From the NCBI RefSeq assembly GCF_020379485.1, contig NC_063452.1, positions 57,061,338 to 57,125,337 of the forward strand: DNA of 64,000 nt, in the 5' to 3' direction. The notes under the pieces are model-generated. The model was not told where the DNA came from and searched no databases. It saw nothing but the letters and a program-made list of their open reading frames with translations. Positions 1 to 11,697 of this stretch are shown piece after piece (positions within the stretch are counted from its first letter, which is position 1; each line of letters opens with the position of its first letter). The stretch is from Brassica napus (lineage: Eukaryota; Streptophyta; Magnoliopsida; Brassicales; Brassicaceae). The position numbers and the translations under genes were made by a program.

Positions 1-2
1 TG

Positions 3-344
3 GGCATCTTAGAGGACCTACCTGTGAAGATTGGAAGGTATGAGATACCTACAGATTTTGTGGTGCTTGAGATGGGTGAGGAGGCTCAGGACCCATTGAT
101 TCTTGGAAGGCCATTCTTAGCTACAGCAGGAGCAATTGTTAAGGTGAAAGAGGGCACGATTGATCTCCATTTGGGTAAAGGGCATGTTCTCCACTTTGAC
201 ATCAAGGAGAAAATGAAGAAACCAACTGTGTTCGGGCAAGCCTTCTACATTGAAGAGATGGGCACTCTTACTGATGAGCACCTTGAAGAGTTACCACCTG
301 AGGACGACGAGGAGGGAGCATCTCCCTCTACTCATTCTCCATAG
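3..344 (+). pseudogene. C-terminal fragment of Athila-like gag-protease ORF (element X)
   Basis: The frame is open from the left edge to a stop at 342-344. The translation carries the second half of a plant retropepsin-like domain, including the [12 protein letters not shown] segment that follows the flap in Athila proteases, then an acidic tail ending THSP. It is closely similar to the end of the element Y frame (stop at 4,659). The active-site DLGA segment would lie left of the window. No RT follows. It is partial because of the window edge, so intactness upstream cannot be judged. Confidence 0.8.
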
Positions 345-430
345 AAGGTAACCCACTACTTTCCCTTGTATATACCATTTCGTTTTTGCATATTAGTTTT
401 CTCTTTTTGGGTATCTCTCTCTCCTTGACA

Positions 431-463
431 ACACAGAGACTGTGTCATTTAAGTTTGGGGGAG
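431..463 (+). promoter_or_regulatory. Hairpin followed by internal polypurine tract, element X
   Basis: ACACAG (431-436), a 3-nt loop and CTGTGT (440-445) form a perfect stem. AAGTTTGGGGGAG follows at 451-463 and is identical to the terminal PPT at 1,845-1,857. It lies about 100 nt after the protease stop. Element Z has the same arrangement. A second plus-strand priming site is an inference. Confidence 0.55.
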
Positions 464-1844
464 GTACCAAGTATTTGATCACGTTTGCTTTGATGATTTT
501 GAGTCTCATGCATTGCATTATACATATATATTTGCATTAAAAAAAAAAAAATTCATTTAGTTTGCATCATTGGCATTTCTAGGAGAGTCTAGAGCATATA
601 GGTTGCATTTACTTGCATTGGGAGCAATGATTTGAAATGCCTTGTAAAGAACATTACTTTGCACCTGAATAGCTTATGCACCTCTCAAAAACACTTGTAT
701 GCTTCGAGCCTTGAAGACTCTTCCTGAAACTTGTTGATTGCTGAAACTCAGTCTTTGAAGCCAACTACAACCTTATTTGAACTGAACGAACTTAATGCTT
801 CTTGCTCATGGTCCCTTGTGTACTGAGTCATGGCTATACACACCTGAGTTGTCACATCCTTTATGCCAATCTTATTCTGACAAACTCTAGTGGTAGACCA
901 CTCCCAAAACCTTTCCCTCCTTTTAAGCTTTCATTGTTTGATGAGTGAGGCCTTCTTCGGAAAGTCTTACATGTGCATAATGTTGAGAGTATCGGGAACG
1001 ACAATGCTTGATCTTCATTCTTGCTAGATTGGGCACTCTATTGTCTAGCTATAGGTGGGGGGTGAGAGTTGTGATTATGATTTGGGAGCAATGAAAAAGG
1101 AAAAGAAATAACTCTTTGTGTTTAAGTGAATTGTCTTACTGTGGATAAGTAAAAAAAAAAACCTCTTGGCCCCCGTTTAAAAAAAAAAAAAAAAAAAAAA
1201 AAATATGAAAAGAAAAGAAAAAGAAAGAAAAAGGGGGCTAGCAAAGTTGTTAGGAGCTAAGTAATGTTTTGAGGTTGTGAAAAATCCCTTGTAGATTTCA
1301 AAGAGAAGGAGTTAATGTTCTTAGAATCTTTTGGTGAGAGATGTGAGTTGGGTTTGACATTTGAGAATGATTGTGTAATTGTATGTTTGGGAAAAGGGTA
1401 GAACAATGGAGATTGAGCATTGTATGCATGAGTTGATCCCTTTCTTAGATATATTATGTGCAATGTCAAGGCTACTTGTTTCGAGAGTAAACCACCTTAA
1501 AGATTTTATGTTTCGAACCTCTTGAATCACTTGAATAAAAGCCTTCCCTTACCCAACCCAATGACTTGGACCAATTGACCATTTGCAAAAATTCACTTGA
1601 TGCTATGCTTAATGAACTTGAGAGTTGGCTGATTTGCATGTGTGAATGCATGATGATGAGTGTAGGGATGGAAAGAGTTCAGATAGGCCTAGAGAAGCTA
1701 GAGTATAATAAGAGAGGGTGTACTAATGCTGAATTTAAATGTTGATTTGAGTGCTTTGTGTGTTTCTTTTGGCTATGAGCTCCCACCTTCAAACCTCTCT
1801 CCCTATGAGTTCTAGAAAGTTCACTTGAGGACAAGTAAAAGAAT

Positions 1845-1857
1845 AAGTTTGGGGGAG
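1845..1857 (+). promoter_or_regulatory. Polypurine tract (plus-strand primer) of element X
   Basis: AAGTTTGGGGGAG lies one base before the LTR start TGATATC at 1,859, the canonical place for a retrotransposon PPT. Confidence 0.85.
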
Positions 1858-1858
1858 T

Positions 1859-3329
<1,471 letters not shown>

Positions 3330-4645
3330 TGGGTTACCTTCTATGGGGAATGAGTAAAGGGAGATGCTCCCTCCTCGTCGTCCTCAGGTGGTAACTCTTC
3401 AAGGTGCTCATCAGCAGGAGTGCTCATCTCTTCAATGTAGAAGGCTTGCCCGAACACAGTTGTACCACTCGAGTTATCAAAAAGATTGGCATAAAGGATG
3501 TGACAACTCAAGTGTGTATATCCATGACTCAGTACACAAGGGACCATAAGCAAAAAGCATTAAGTTCGTTCAGTTCAAACAAGGTTGTAGTTGGCTTTAA
3601 AGGTTGAGTTTCAGCAATCAACAAGTTTCAGGAAGAGTTTTCAAGGCTCGAGTCATACAAGTCTTTTTGAGAGGTGCATAAGCAACCAGGTGCAAAGTAA
3701 TGTTCTTTACAAGGCATTTCAAATCATTGCTCCCAATGCAAGTAAATGCAACCTATATGCTCTAGACTCTCCTAGAAATGCAAATGATGCAAACTAAATG
3801 ATTTTTTTTATGCAAATAAGTATGCAATGCATGACTCAATGAAACAGCATCAAAGCAAACATGATCAAATACTTGGTACCTCCCCCAAACTTAAATGACA
3901 CAGTCTCTGTGTTGTCAAGGAGAGAGAGATACCCAAAAAGAGAAAACTAATATGCAAAAACGAAATGGTATATACAAGGGAAAGTAGTGGGTTACCTTCT
4001 ATGGGGAATGAGTAAAGGGAGATGCTCCCTCCTCGTCGTCCTCAGGTGGTAACTCTTCAAGGTGCTCATCAGCAGGAGTGCCCATCTCTTCAATGTAGAA
4101 GGCTTGCCCGAACACAGTTGTACCACTCGAGTTATCAAAAAGATTGGCATAAAGGATGTGACAACTCAAGTGTGTATATCCATGACTCAGTACACAAGGG
4201 ACCATAAGCAAAAAGCATTAAGTTCGTTCAGTTCAAACAAGGTTATAGTTGGCTTCAAAGGTTGAGTTTCAGCAATCAACAAGTTTCAGGAAGAGTTTTC
4301 AAGGCTCGAGTCATACAAGTCTTTTTGAGAGGTGCATAAGCTACCCAGGTGCAAAGTAATGTTCTTTACAAGGCATTTCAAATCATTGCTCCCAATGCAA
4401 GTAAATGCAACCTATATGCTCTAGACTCTCCTAGAAATGCAAATGATGCAAACTAAATGATTTTTTTTTATGCAAATAAGTATGCAATGCATGACTCAAT
4501 GAAACAGCATCAAAGCAAACATGATCAAATACTTGGTACCTCCCCCAAACTTAAATGACACAGTCTCTGTGTTGTCAAAGAGAGAGAGATACCCAAAAAG
4601 AGAAAACTAATATGAAAAAACGAAATGGTATATACAAGGGAAAGT
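3330..4645 (-). repeat. Tandem duplication of the protease end plus 3' noncoding region in element Y
   Basis: Two units of about 658 bp (about 3,330-3,987 and 3,988-4,645) repeat the sequence containing the last codons of the protease ORF, its stop, the hairpin and the internal purine tract. The junction joins 3' noncoding sequence (equivalent to X near 895) back to the protease coding sequence (X near 227). Each unit keeps its own stop codon and purine tract (CTCCCCCAAACTT on the + strand near 3,880 and 4,540). Confidence 0.8.
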
Positions 4646-4658
4646 AGTGGGTTACCTT

Positions 4659-7109
4659 CTATGGGGAATGAGTAAAGGGAGATGCTCCCTCCTCGTCGTC
4701 CTCAGGTGGTAACTCTTCAAGGTGCTCATCAGCAGGAGTGCCCATCTCTTCAATGTAGAAGGCTTGCCCGAACACAGTTGGTTTTCTCATTTTCCCCTTG
4801 ATGTCAAAGTGGAGGATGTTCTCTTTACTCAAATGGAGATCAATCGTGCCTTCCTTCACATTAACAATAGCTCCTGCTGTAGCTAAGAATGGCCTTCCTA
4901 GAATCAATGGGTCTTGAGGCTCCTCACCCATCTCAAGCACCACAAAATCTGTAGGTATCTCATACCTTCCAATCTTCACAGGGAGGTCCTCTAAGATGCC
5001 CACAGGGTACTTCACCGAACGATCAGCTAACACCAGAGAGAGTCTACACTTCTTGTACTGAGTGAATCCAAGCTTCTTTGCAACAGACAAAGGCATCAAG
5101 CTGACACTAGCTCCCAAATCGCAGAGACATTTCTCAAATACCATAGGTCCAAGAGCACAAAGTAGTGTGAAGCATCATGGATCCTCTAACTTCTCTGGAA
5201 CATCAAGCCTCTGAATGATGGCACTGCACTCATGGGTAAGAATCATCATGCCTTCCATCTCCTTCTTCTTTGCAGCTACAACATCTTTCAGGAACCTGTT
5301 GTATTGAGGAATCAACATGAAAGCATCGATGATGGGCATTGCAACCTGAGCTTCACTCATTTGCTTCTCAAACAGAGCTTTGTACTTCTCTAGCAGCTGG
5401 CTCTTGAATCTACCAGGGAATGGAAGCTTGGGTTCATAGGGAGGAGGAACAAAAGAATTCTCACTTGCTGGAGCAACAACTTCGCCATCTTTCACTGTTT
5501 TCTTCTCTTCCCCAACCTTTCCTTTACCTTTGGCTTCCACAATCTTCTCCAGGATTTCATCATTGATTTTCTCATCAACAATCACCACTTCATCATCTAA
5601 GTTGATGGCCACCTCCTCACCTAGTTTCTCAGCATCCCTGGTGAGGGTTGTAGGAGGTAACTGCTTACCACTCCTAAGGGTGATAGCTTTGGCCTCCTTG
5701 GGGTTTTGGTCAGATTTTCCAGGTAGAGATCCTTGCTGGTGATTCTGGTGAGTGTTCATGGAAGCAAACTGATTCTCTAAATTCTTGACTATAGAAGCAA
5801 GATGTGAGAATTTGTTGTTGAGCTCATTGTAGCTCCCATCAATCTTGGAATGAAGGTTCTTCAACTCATAATCAACATGCTTCTCACTTCTAGTTTGAGA
5901 CTCCAAGATTTGTTTCAGTAAGGTATCAGTGCTGCTCTCTTGGGGAGCAGAGGAACCAGACGAGGGGTTTTACTGAGGCTGATAGCTGCCTTGCTGGTTG
6001 TTTCTAGGCGGATAACCACTCTGTTGGTTGTTGGGATAGGATTTCTGTTGGTAGTTGTTGTACTGAAAGTTGGGCTCTTTTTTGTACCAGCTACCATTGT
6101 TGTTGATGAAACACAGCTCTTCCTGACCTTCCAAAGCCTCAACCTCATGGACAACAGGTGGATCTTCCTGCTTGGAGTTACCAACAAACTTCAGCTGCTC
6201 TTGGGTGGCTTTTTCAGCAATGAGTAGGTCGATTTTGTCTTCCAAAGCTTTGATCTCTTTCCTCGTCTGCTTATCATCACCTCTACTGCCTATGTCGTGG
6301 TCTGCACTGTAGACTGCATCACTCTTCACCATGTTGTCAACCAGCTTTTCTGCATCATCTTCAGTTCTTCCCAAGAAGAACCCATTGCTAGTTGTATCCA
6401 ATCTGGCTCTGTACTTAGGAAGGGCACCTCTGTAGAAGGTACTGAGCAAGCTCTCCTTAGAGAAACCATGATGTGGGCATTTGGTTTGATAGCCTTTGTA
6501 TCTCTCCCAGGCTTCACTGAATCCTTCCAAGTTCTTCTGTTGGAAACTGGAGATCTCATTTCTCAGCTTAGCAGTTCTTGAGGATGAGAAGAATTTCTCC
6601 AAGAATGCTCTCTTACACTCATCCCAAGTAGTGATGGATTCACTGGGTACAGTCTTCTCCCACTGGCGTGCCTTATCCCCCAAAGAGAAAGGGAATAGCT
6701 TGAGCTTGAAGGCGTCTTCGGACACTCCATTGGTTTTTGACAATCCGCAGTAGCTGTCAAACTTGTCCAAGTGATCAAAAGGGTCCTCTACAGGCAAACC
6801 ATGATACTTGTTGTTCTCGATCACGTTGAGGAGTCCTGGATTGACCTCAAAGTTGTTGGTTTCCACTGGTGGAGCGCGGATACCCAACCTCTGACCATTG
6901 ATGTTTGGACGATCATAGGTACCAATGGGTCGAGCTGCTCGCTGTGGGTGTTCTGGCCCTTGCGGTTGATCTGCCATATCAATATCCAATCTCTGCAAGT
7001 GAGCCTGTTGTTCTTCTTCTCTTCTCGCTCTAGCACACTCTCTCTCTAAAGCTCTGATATCTGCAACTCTTGGAACTAGGTTTGATGGACCCCTGCTCCT
7101 CAAGTTCAT
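4659..7109 (-). pseudogene. Athila-like gag-protease ORF of element Y, two nonsense mutations
   Basis: One reading frame runs from the ATG at 7,109 (MNLRSRGPSN) to the stop at 4,659, broken by stops at 5,970-5,972 (CAA to TAA is the likely change) and 5,175-5,177 (GGA to TGA). It contains a Retrotrans_gag-type capsid region (around 6,250-6,850), an Asn/Gln/Tyr-rich stretch, a KAITLRSGK motif typical of Athila gag, and a retropepsin with CDLGASVSLMP and [12 protein letters not shown]. It ends THSP like element X, with no pol downstream. The upstream in-frame ATG at 7,181 gives a hydrophobic lead unlike other Athila gags, so I prefer 7,109. Confidence 0.8.
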
Positions 7110-7222
7110 ACACCTGAAAGTTAAAGGGAGGTGACGAAGGAGAATCAGTAACAAAAGAAAATAAAAATGACTTAGTCTCAAGCAAGTGACTAAATCTCAA
7201 TGTTGAAATCTACTCAGAATTT

Positions 7223-7235
7223 GGCAACGGCGCCA
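7223..7235 (-). promoter_or_regulatory. Primer binding site of element Y (tRNA-Asp type)
   Basis: On the + strand GGCAACGGCGCCA equals the 3' end of plant tRNA-Asp(GTC) plus CCA, so the minus strand carries its complement. The match is 13 nt and lies 3 nt inside the LTR end at 7,239. Confidence 0.85.
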
Positions 7236-7238
7236 ATT

Positions 7239-7493
7239 TGATGTTAGGAGTTTTCAAGGCTCCTAAGACAAATGATGTAGTATAACAGATTGTCGAACCA
7301 GTTCTGAGGGATATCAAAGCACTGAGAATGCAAGTACTCACTTAATCTAAGTGCAACCAATGATTTAGATGGGTTTTAAACTACTACTAATACTAGAAAG
7401 CAATTACAGAATGATACTTTCTTGACTAAGGGAAAAGAGAATTCATAGGCATAGGGATTAGCCCTTGGGTGATCAAGTATCGAACTAAGGATG
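7239..7493 (-). repeat. LTR of element Y, proximal part (255 bp)
   Basis: It begins TGATGTTAGG next to the PBS and matches the reverse complement of the end of the X LTR. It stops at 7,493 where composite Z is inserted, and resumes at 30,560 after the duplicated GGATG. With the remainder the LTR totals about 1,476 bp. Confidence 0.9.
7489..7493. repeat. Left target-site duplication of composite Z (GGATG)
   Basis: GGATG at 7,489-7,493 is repeated at 30,560-30,564 directly after the last LTR of Z. The uninterrupted X LTR has this pentamer only once in the same context. Confidence 0.92.
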
Positions 7494-8814
7494 TGATGTG
7501 TCTAGTTTTAACCCGATTATCTAACTGCAAGTGCACAGTAAAGTACGCAGTAGTAATACGGGATCGAATCCACAGGGACCGATGATCACACGTAGAGTTG
7601 CAGACAAGTTAATAGCTACAGCGAATCAAGATATAATTTTGATGGTTTTTATTTAATTTTCTCTAGTGTCATAAAGCATAAACAAGCTGTAAAAAGATGA
7701 TTTAAATGATTTGAAAACTATTTTAAAACAAACGTTGGGCATTGGGAATTCTCAGGGATTTCTTTTTAATCAAGATACAATTAATGGCAGACACATGGAT
7801 ATATTAAGAACCGTCTAGAACTCAAACACGATATTAGAATTAACCTACTTCCGTAGCGCTAATTCTCTATGTTATAGAAATCTCCACACTAACTTCCGCT
7901 GAGTTTCAATTTCTAAACAAGCATTAAGAACAGGTTCAATATGTTCACAAAGCGCAATAACATCAACTTCCGAGGGTTAAGGACACTTTGCTCATCTAAA
8001 GTATTTTCGGAAGTTCAAACAATCACTTTCGGTGCATCAAACAATCTGAAATCATGAACTAAGTGATCAATTCAGTTCAAGCAGTAAGAAATCCATTAGA
8101 CGAAGAACCAAAACGTAATCCCTTAGTCTACACACGTTTTATGAATCAAAACATCAAGAAATCCCCTATGAGAACCCCTAAACCCAACTAGATGACTACT
8201 CACACATAACTAAGCAAGAACAACACGATTTTAATGAAGAAAACATGATAAGATTGTATTAAAACAGAGGAAAGGTTCAGAAGATCTTCTCCAAATGGTT
8301 TTGAGATGAACTCCTTTACAAATCTTCACAAATCACACAAAACAAGTACAAAAACTCTCAAATCTCTCTCAAGAACTTGTAAATCTCCTTCTTGGTCGTC
8401 TCTGGTCTTTTCTGAGTCCCAAAGGTCGAGTTCTTCTCTCTATTATTGAGGGGAGTGGGTAAAAAGGAGTGAAAAGCTCGTTTGTGCGTGTGGAGCCCGT
8501 AGAGCGTGGGATCGGTCGATCCACATGGACCGGATCGGTCGATCTGTTTCTGAAACCGTGGATCGGTCGATCCACATTGACCGGATCGGTCGATCTGTGG
8601 CTCTGTGCGATCAATACTTCTCGTTCGGTCCATTGTTCGGTCCATCTTGCTTTTGAATAAATCCCGAATGCGTTCTTTTCTTTCAAGCTATCTAGTAACC
8701 TGCATATTACACTTAAGAACACCAAAACGCATCAAATAGACCAAAACATTAATTAAAACCGACCATTTAATTGCTCCAAAACGAGTTTAAAACCGTTAAA
8801 AATACGGAATATCA
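7494..8814 (-). repeat. LTR1 of composite Z (3' LTR, 1,321 bp)
   Basis: On the + strand it reads TGATGTG...AATATCA, giving TGAT...ATCA termini, and is followed by the PPT complement. It holds four GATCGGTCGATC motifs (8,510-8,595). Short ORFs inside it are not credible genes. Confidence 0.92.
8510..8595 (-). repeat. GATCGGTCGATC array in LTR1
   Basis: Four exact 12-mers start at 8,510, 8,533, 8,561 and 8,584 (spacing 23, 28, 23). The same set occurs in LTR2 (19,382-19,466) and LTR3 (30,255-30,340). Confidence 0.9.
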
Positions 8815-8815
8815 A

Positions 8816-8828
8816 CTCCCCCAGACTT
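8816..8828 (-). promoter_or_regulatory. Polypurine tract of the left Z unit
   Basis: The minus strand reads AAGTCTGGGGGAG, one base before the LTR. It is duplicated for the right unit at 19,687-19,699 and is absent after LTR3, as expected. Confidence 0.88.
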
Positions 8829-10119
8829 GAATCTTTGCTTGTCCTCAAGTAAAAATGAGTAAAATTTGGGAGCTCACTAACCCTCAGTAGGCCTTACCTT
8901 GTGATTTCGCTAACCACTTAAATCAGAGACTGTCAAGGCATTCATTCCAAATCCCCACCAAGACCGCGCAAACCTTTCCATATTTCAGACCTGCAAGTCT
9001 CAGTTTCAAGTAATCAACTCTTTACATTCATTAAAAAGGGCGTGACCTTTCCACCAAAGATATCTCCATCAGGTATAACGGGCTCGGTGTTTAGGAAGCT
9101 GTTTTAGTGTTTAATTACGTGAGGCTCAAGTGTTTGTGGGTATCAGCGATAAAAATGCAAAACATTATGCAAAATCGCCGGAGAGACCGAGTATATTGAT
9201 AACCATGTTTTCGAACTGCTCAAGTCTCAAATGATCAAAACCCAACAAATCTCAAACTCTAACCCCAAATTTAAACAACGCATCATCTCTAGTACACAAA
9301 ATAAAATGTCTAAATCAAATCTAATGAATGAGATATAAACATGAACTTTTTTTTTTTTTTTTTTTTTTTTTAGAATCGACCGATTACTTGCAAATGTTTT
9401 GTGGTAATCGATCGATTCATATCTGGTTTTTTTTTTTTTTTTTTTTTTTTAAAACGAAAACTTATACAAACCGAAATCGAATATATACACTGCGATGCAA
9501 TCACACACTTACAACACCCAATTTTTCTATTTACACCTCTAGACACACAGGTCCGTGTCTAACCACCTAAATGTTCCGATCCTACCTGAGCAGTCGGATG
9601 AACCATGTCTACCCTAATCTCTCCATTGTTTTTGCACATGTATGCGCATATGATCAGTGTGTAAGAATGCATGGAGACGAAATAAAAGGGTAAGGTGTAG
9701 GTGTGGTACCAAACTATTGATGAGTCTGGCCATTCAGGATTATTAAAGAGTGGTAAAATGTGGTAAAGAAAATCCTGAATGTGTATATGGTGTACCGTTT
9801 CCTGATGTTGATTCCTGGTCAAAAGAAATTAAATTCATTAATGGTCAAAAATAGTTGAGTCGATTACAATTCACCGAGACTTGATAAAAGATTTAAGGAG
9901 AGGTTGTTTGGTCAAGTGGTTCCTCGGTTTGTCTGCGCCAACAGTCCTGAAAAATGGCCAATATGAAATATAATGCACAACACACAAGAAAATAGTCTAA
10001 TAATCATCACAGGATCTGATAAAAATACGTAGAGAGTTAGAGAGTTTTTAAAACACAAGAAAATCCGATAAAGTAAGAAAATAAAAGAAATAATAGCAAT
10101 ATTGTACATAAGTAGCATC
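8829..10119 (-). other. 3' noncoding region of the left Z unit
   Basis: I see no credible gene in it. Its main feature is a pair of long T-runs (9,347-9,371 and 9,427-9,450, A-runs on the element's sense strand) framing an inverted repeat with arms 9,373-9,387 and 9,404-9,418 (14 of 15 pairs, 16-nt loop). The arms contain AATCGACCGATT and AATCGATCGATT, relatives of the element's array motif. Confidence 0.65.
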
Positions 10120-10155
10120 CTCCCCCAGACTTACTTCACACCGTCTCAGTGTGAA
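10120..10155 (-). promoter_or_regulatory. Hairpin followed by internal polypurine tract, left Z unit
   Basis: TTCACAC (10,135-10,141) and GTGTGAA (10,149-10,155) form a perfect 7-bp stem with a 7-nt loop. On the minus strand it is followed after 2 nt by AAGTCTGGGGGAG (10,132 to 10,120), identical to the terminal PPT 1.3 kb further on. It lies just after the ATHILA-type ORF stop. The right unit repeats it at 20,992-21,027. Confidence 0.6.
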
Positions 10156-10179
10156 AATAATTCCAAGAGAGATTACCGA

Positions 10180-11697
10180 TCAGGCGTTGCGGTCAGTGCG
10201 CCTCTTGGAGCGCCTCTCCAAGGCTCTATCATCATCAGAGTCCTCCGCTGCCTCAGGTCCAGCAGCGGTGTCGTGAGCGCCTGAGTCGTCATCGCTATCT
10301 CCAGAAACAGCTGGCTGTGATGCGCATCCCTTCTTAATGTTGCAGATTCCCTTCCACATCTTCAGAAGTATGGAGTTGTTGGTTTGATGGCTCTTGATGG
10401 ACCAAGCGTTGATCTCAGCAGCGGATGCAGTAGCGGGAGGTGCTGGTGGCAGCATATACGGAGTGAAATCCGTGGGGAAAAGACTTTCCTCATCTTCAGG
10501 CTCCTCCTCTATATCATCATGTGGTGCCTGCTGGTGTGTCGATGATGATGCGACTCCTTTCTTCTTCAGTGTCGCGGGTCTGGCGCAGAGAGATGCATGC
10601 GGTGGTAGAAATATGATAGCACCTGGATCAGTCAGCTCGGTGATGGCGGTATCGGGTAGCTTGACAAATTGCTCTCTCCCTTGTTGGTTCTGGAACTGGT
10701 AGATATGAGGGGCTGACTTGTCGATGCTACCTCGCCAAGGGCCGGTGAGGTAGTGGCTGCTAATGAGTGCTCTCATGTCGAAAAAGTTCTGATGCATCCC
10801 CTTCTTATCCACCACTCTGTCAATAGGTGGAAGAAACACTCCACATTGCCTTAAGATCTGTGTGATAACCGCTCCAAACCCACATCTCTTCGTGTCTGAA
10901 ACTTTGAAGTACGCAAGCTTCTCCGCGATCACAGCTCCTATGTTTATGTCCTTCCCGCTAACATAGGTAATGTCTGCGCCCTGAGGCCATAGGTGTCCAG
11001 CCCCGATGAATAGAAGAGCTAGCTCATCTTTTGTCACTGCAGCGGGTTCTGTCTTCCCATAGATAACACTGCTGATCACTCTCACTGCATATCGCAGAAC
11101 AGGGCTACGAATTCTAGCTTGCTTGGCCTCTCGAGAGATGAAGTTTCCTGAAGCGATGAATGTCCAGAAATCATTGTGTTCCGGGAAGTCAGGAACACAA
11201 GATTGACGTCCTTTCCCGAACCCAAAGACGTTGCACAGCTGAAAGATGGTCATGGAGTGGAACTGCCTGTTCACAATGAAGGAGAACATAGCCTTATCAG
11301 CTACCGGGTTGTCCTCGTCAGGATGGTAGAGGCAGGCTGATGCGAGGAACTGCCTGGTCAAATCAGCATAGCAATCACAGTGGAGATCGAAGATGTACCC
11401 CAGGCCAATTTTCTCGAACAAGGCTTCAATATCCTCGGTTATCCCCAATGCATCTGTAGTGTCTCTGTGAGCGAAGCGCGACGGACATATTTCCACTCCC
11501 CTCATCTGCTCATAGAAATCATCATCATGTATATCCCACTGCTGGGTTATCTCTCGGTTCGCAGGATGAGACCTGTCCGTCTTTCGGAACCTGCCCTTTG
11601 TGCTGAGCCTAGCAGTCTGTACCGAGGAACTCTCACGCTCACCCTGCTTCTTCTGTCTCTTAGGCATTATCTGCAAAATCAATTCATCAAAACCCAA
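10180..11697 (-). CDS. ATHILA-type ORF between pol and 3' LTR (left unit, intact)
   Basis: The 505-codon frame is open. The likely start is the second ATG at 11,667 (MPKRQKKQ, 495 aa), because TTGATTTTGCAG, a good splice acceptor, ends at 11,671 just before it. The N-terminus is basic. The central part has the FYEQMRGVEICPSRF, LGITEDIEALFEKIGLGYI and YADLTRQFLAS segments that resemble the ATHILA ORF-1 family, a protein of unknown function in Athila elements. The C-terminus is acidic and then very basic (RRSKRRTDRN). I see no membrane segment, so an envelope role is unsupported; the position after pol matches env-like genes. Expression from a spliced subgenomic RNA is inferred from the acceptor. 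Confidence 0.75.
   Translation of the reverse strand: MGFDELILQIMPKRQKKQGERESSSVQTARLSTKGRFRKTDRSHPANREITQQWDIHDDDFYEQMRGVEICPSRFAHRDTTDALGITEDIEALFEKIGLGYIFDLHCDCYADLTRQFLASACLYHPDEDNPVADKAMFSFIVNRQFHSMTIFQLCNVFGFGKGRQSCVPDFPEHNDFWTFIASGNFISREAKQARIRSPVLRYAVRVISSVIYGKTEPAAVTKDELALLFIGAGHLWPQGADITYVSGKDINIGAVIAEKLAYFKVSDTKRCGFGAVITQILRQCGVFLPPIDRVVDKKGMHQNFFDMRALISSHYLTGPWRGSIDKSAPHIYQFQNQQGREQFVKLPDTAITELTDPGAIIFLPPHASLCARPATLKKKGVASSSTHQQAPHDDIEEEPEDEESLFPTDFTPYMLPPAPPATASAAEINAWSIKSHQTNNSILLKMWKGICNIKKGCASQPAVSGDSDDDSGAHDTAAGPEAAEDSDDDRALERRSKRRTDRNA

Larger units (their letters stand above)
345..1858 (+). other. 3' noncoding region of element X
   Basis: There is no credible coding sequence here. 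The region holds a hairpin plus internal purine tract (431-463), two A-runs (about 1,151-1,162 and 1,177-1,203) followed by a purine-rich stretch, and the terminal polypurine tract. Part of it (to about 895) is the segment that has been duplicated in element Y. Confidence 0.7.

Noticed and set aside
8358..8725. Minus-strand ORFs inside the Z LTRs (also 19,230-19,516 and 30,103-30,470) with RS/TDP repeats
   Set aside because: They are a product of the GATCGGTCGATC array being open in several frames. They lie within LTRs and have no conserved domain.
10394..10702. Plus-strand ORFs opposite gag-pol and the ATHILA-type ORF
   Set aside because: Antisense shadows of long coding frames with no recognisable domain.
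10180..11697. Envelope glycoprotein
   Set aside because: The position fits, but there is no signal peptide or membrane segment, and the sequence resembles the ATHILA ORF-1 family of unknown function.
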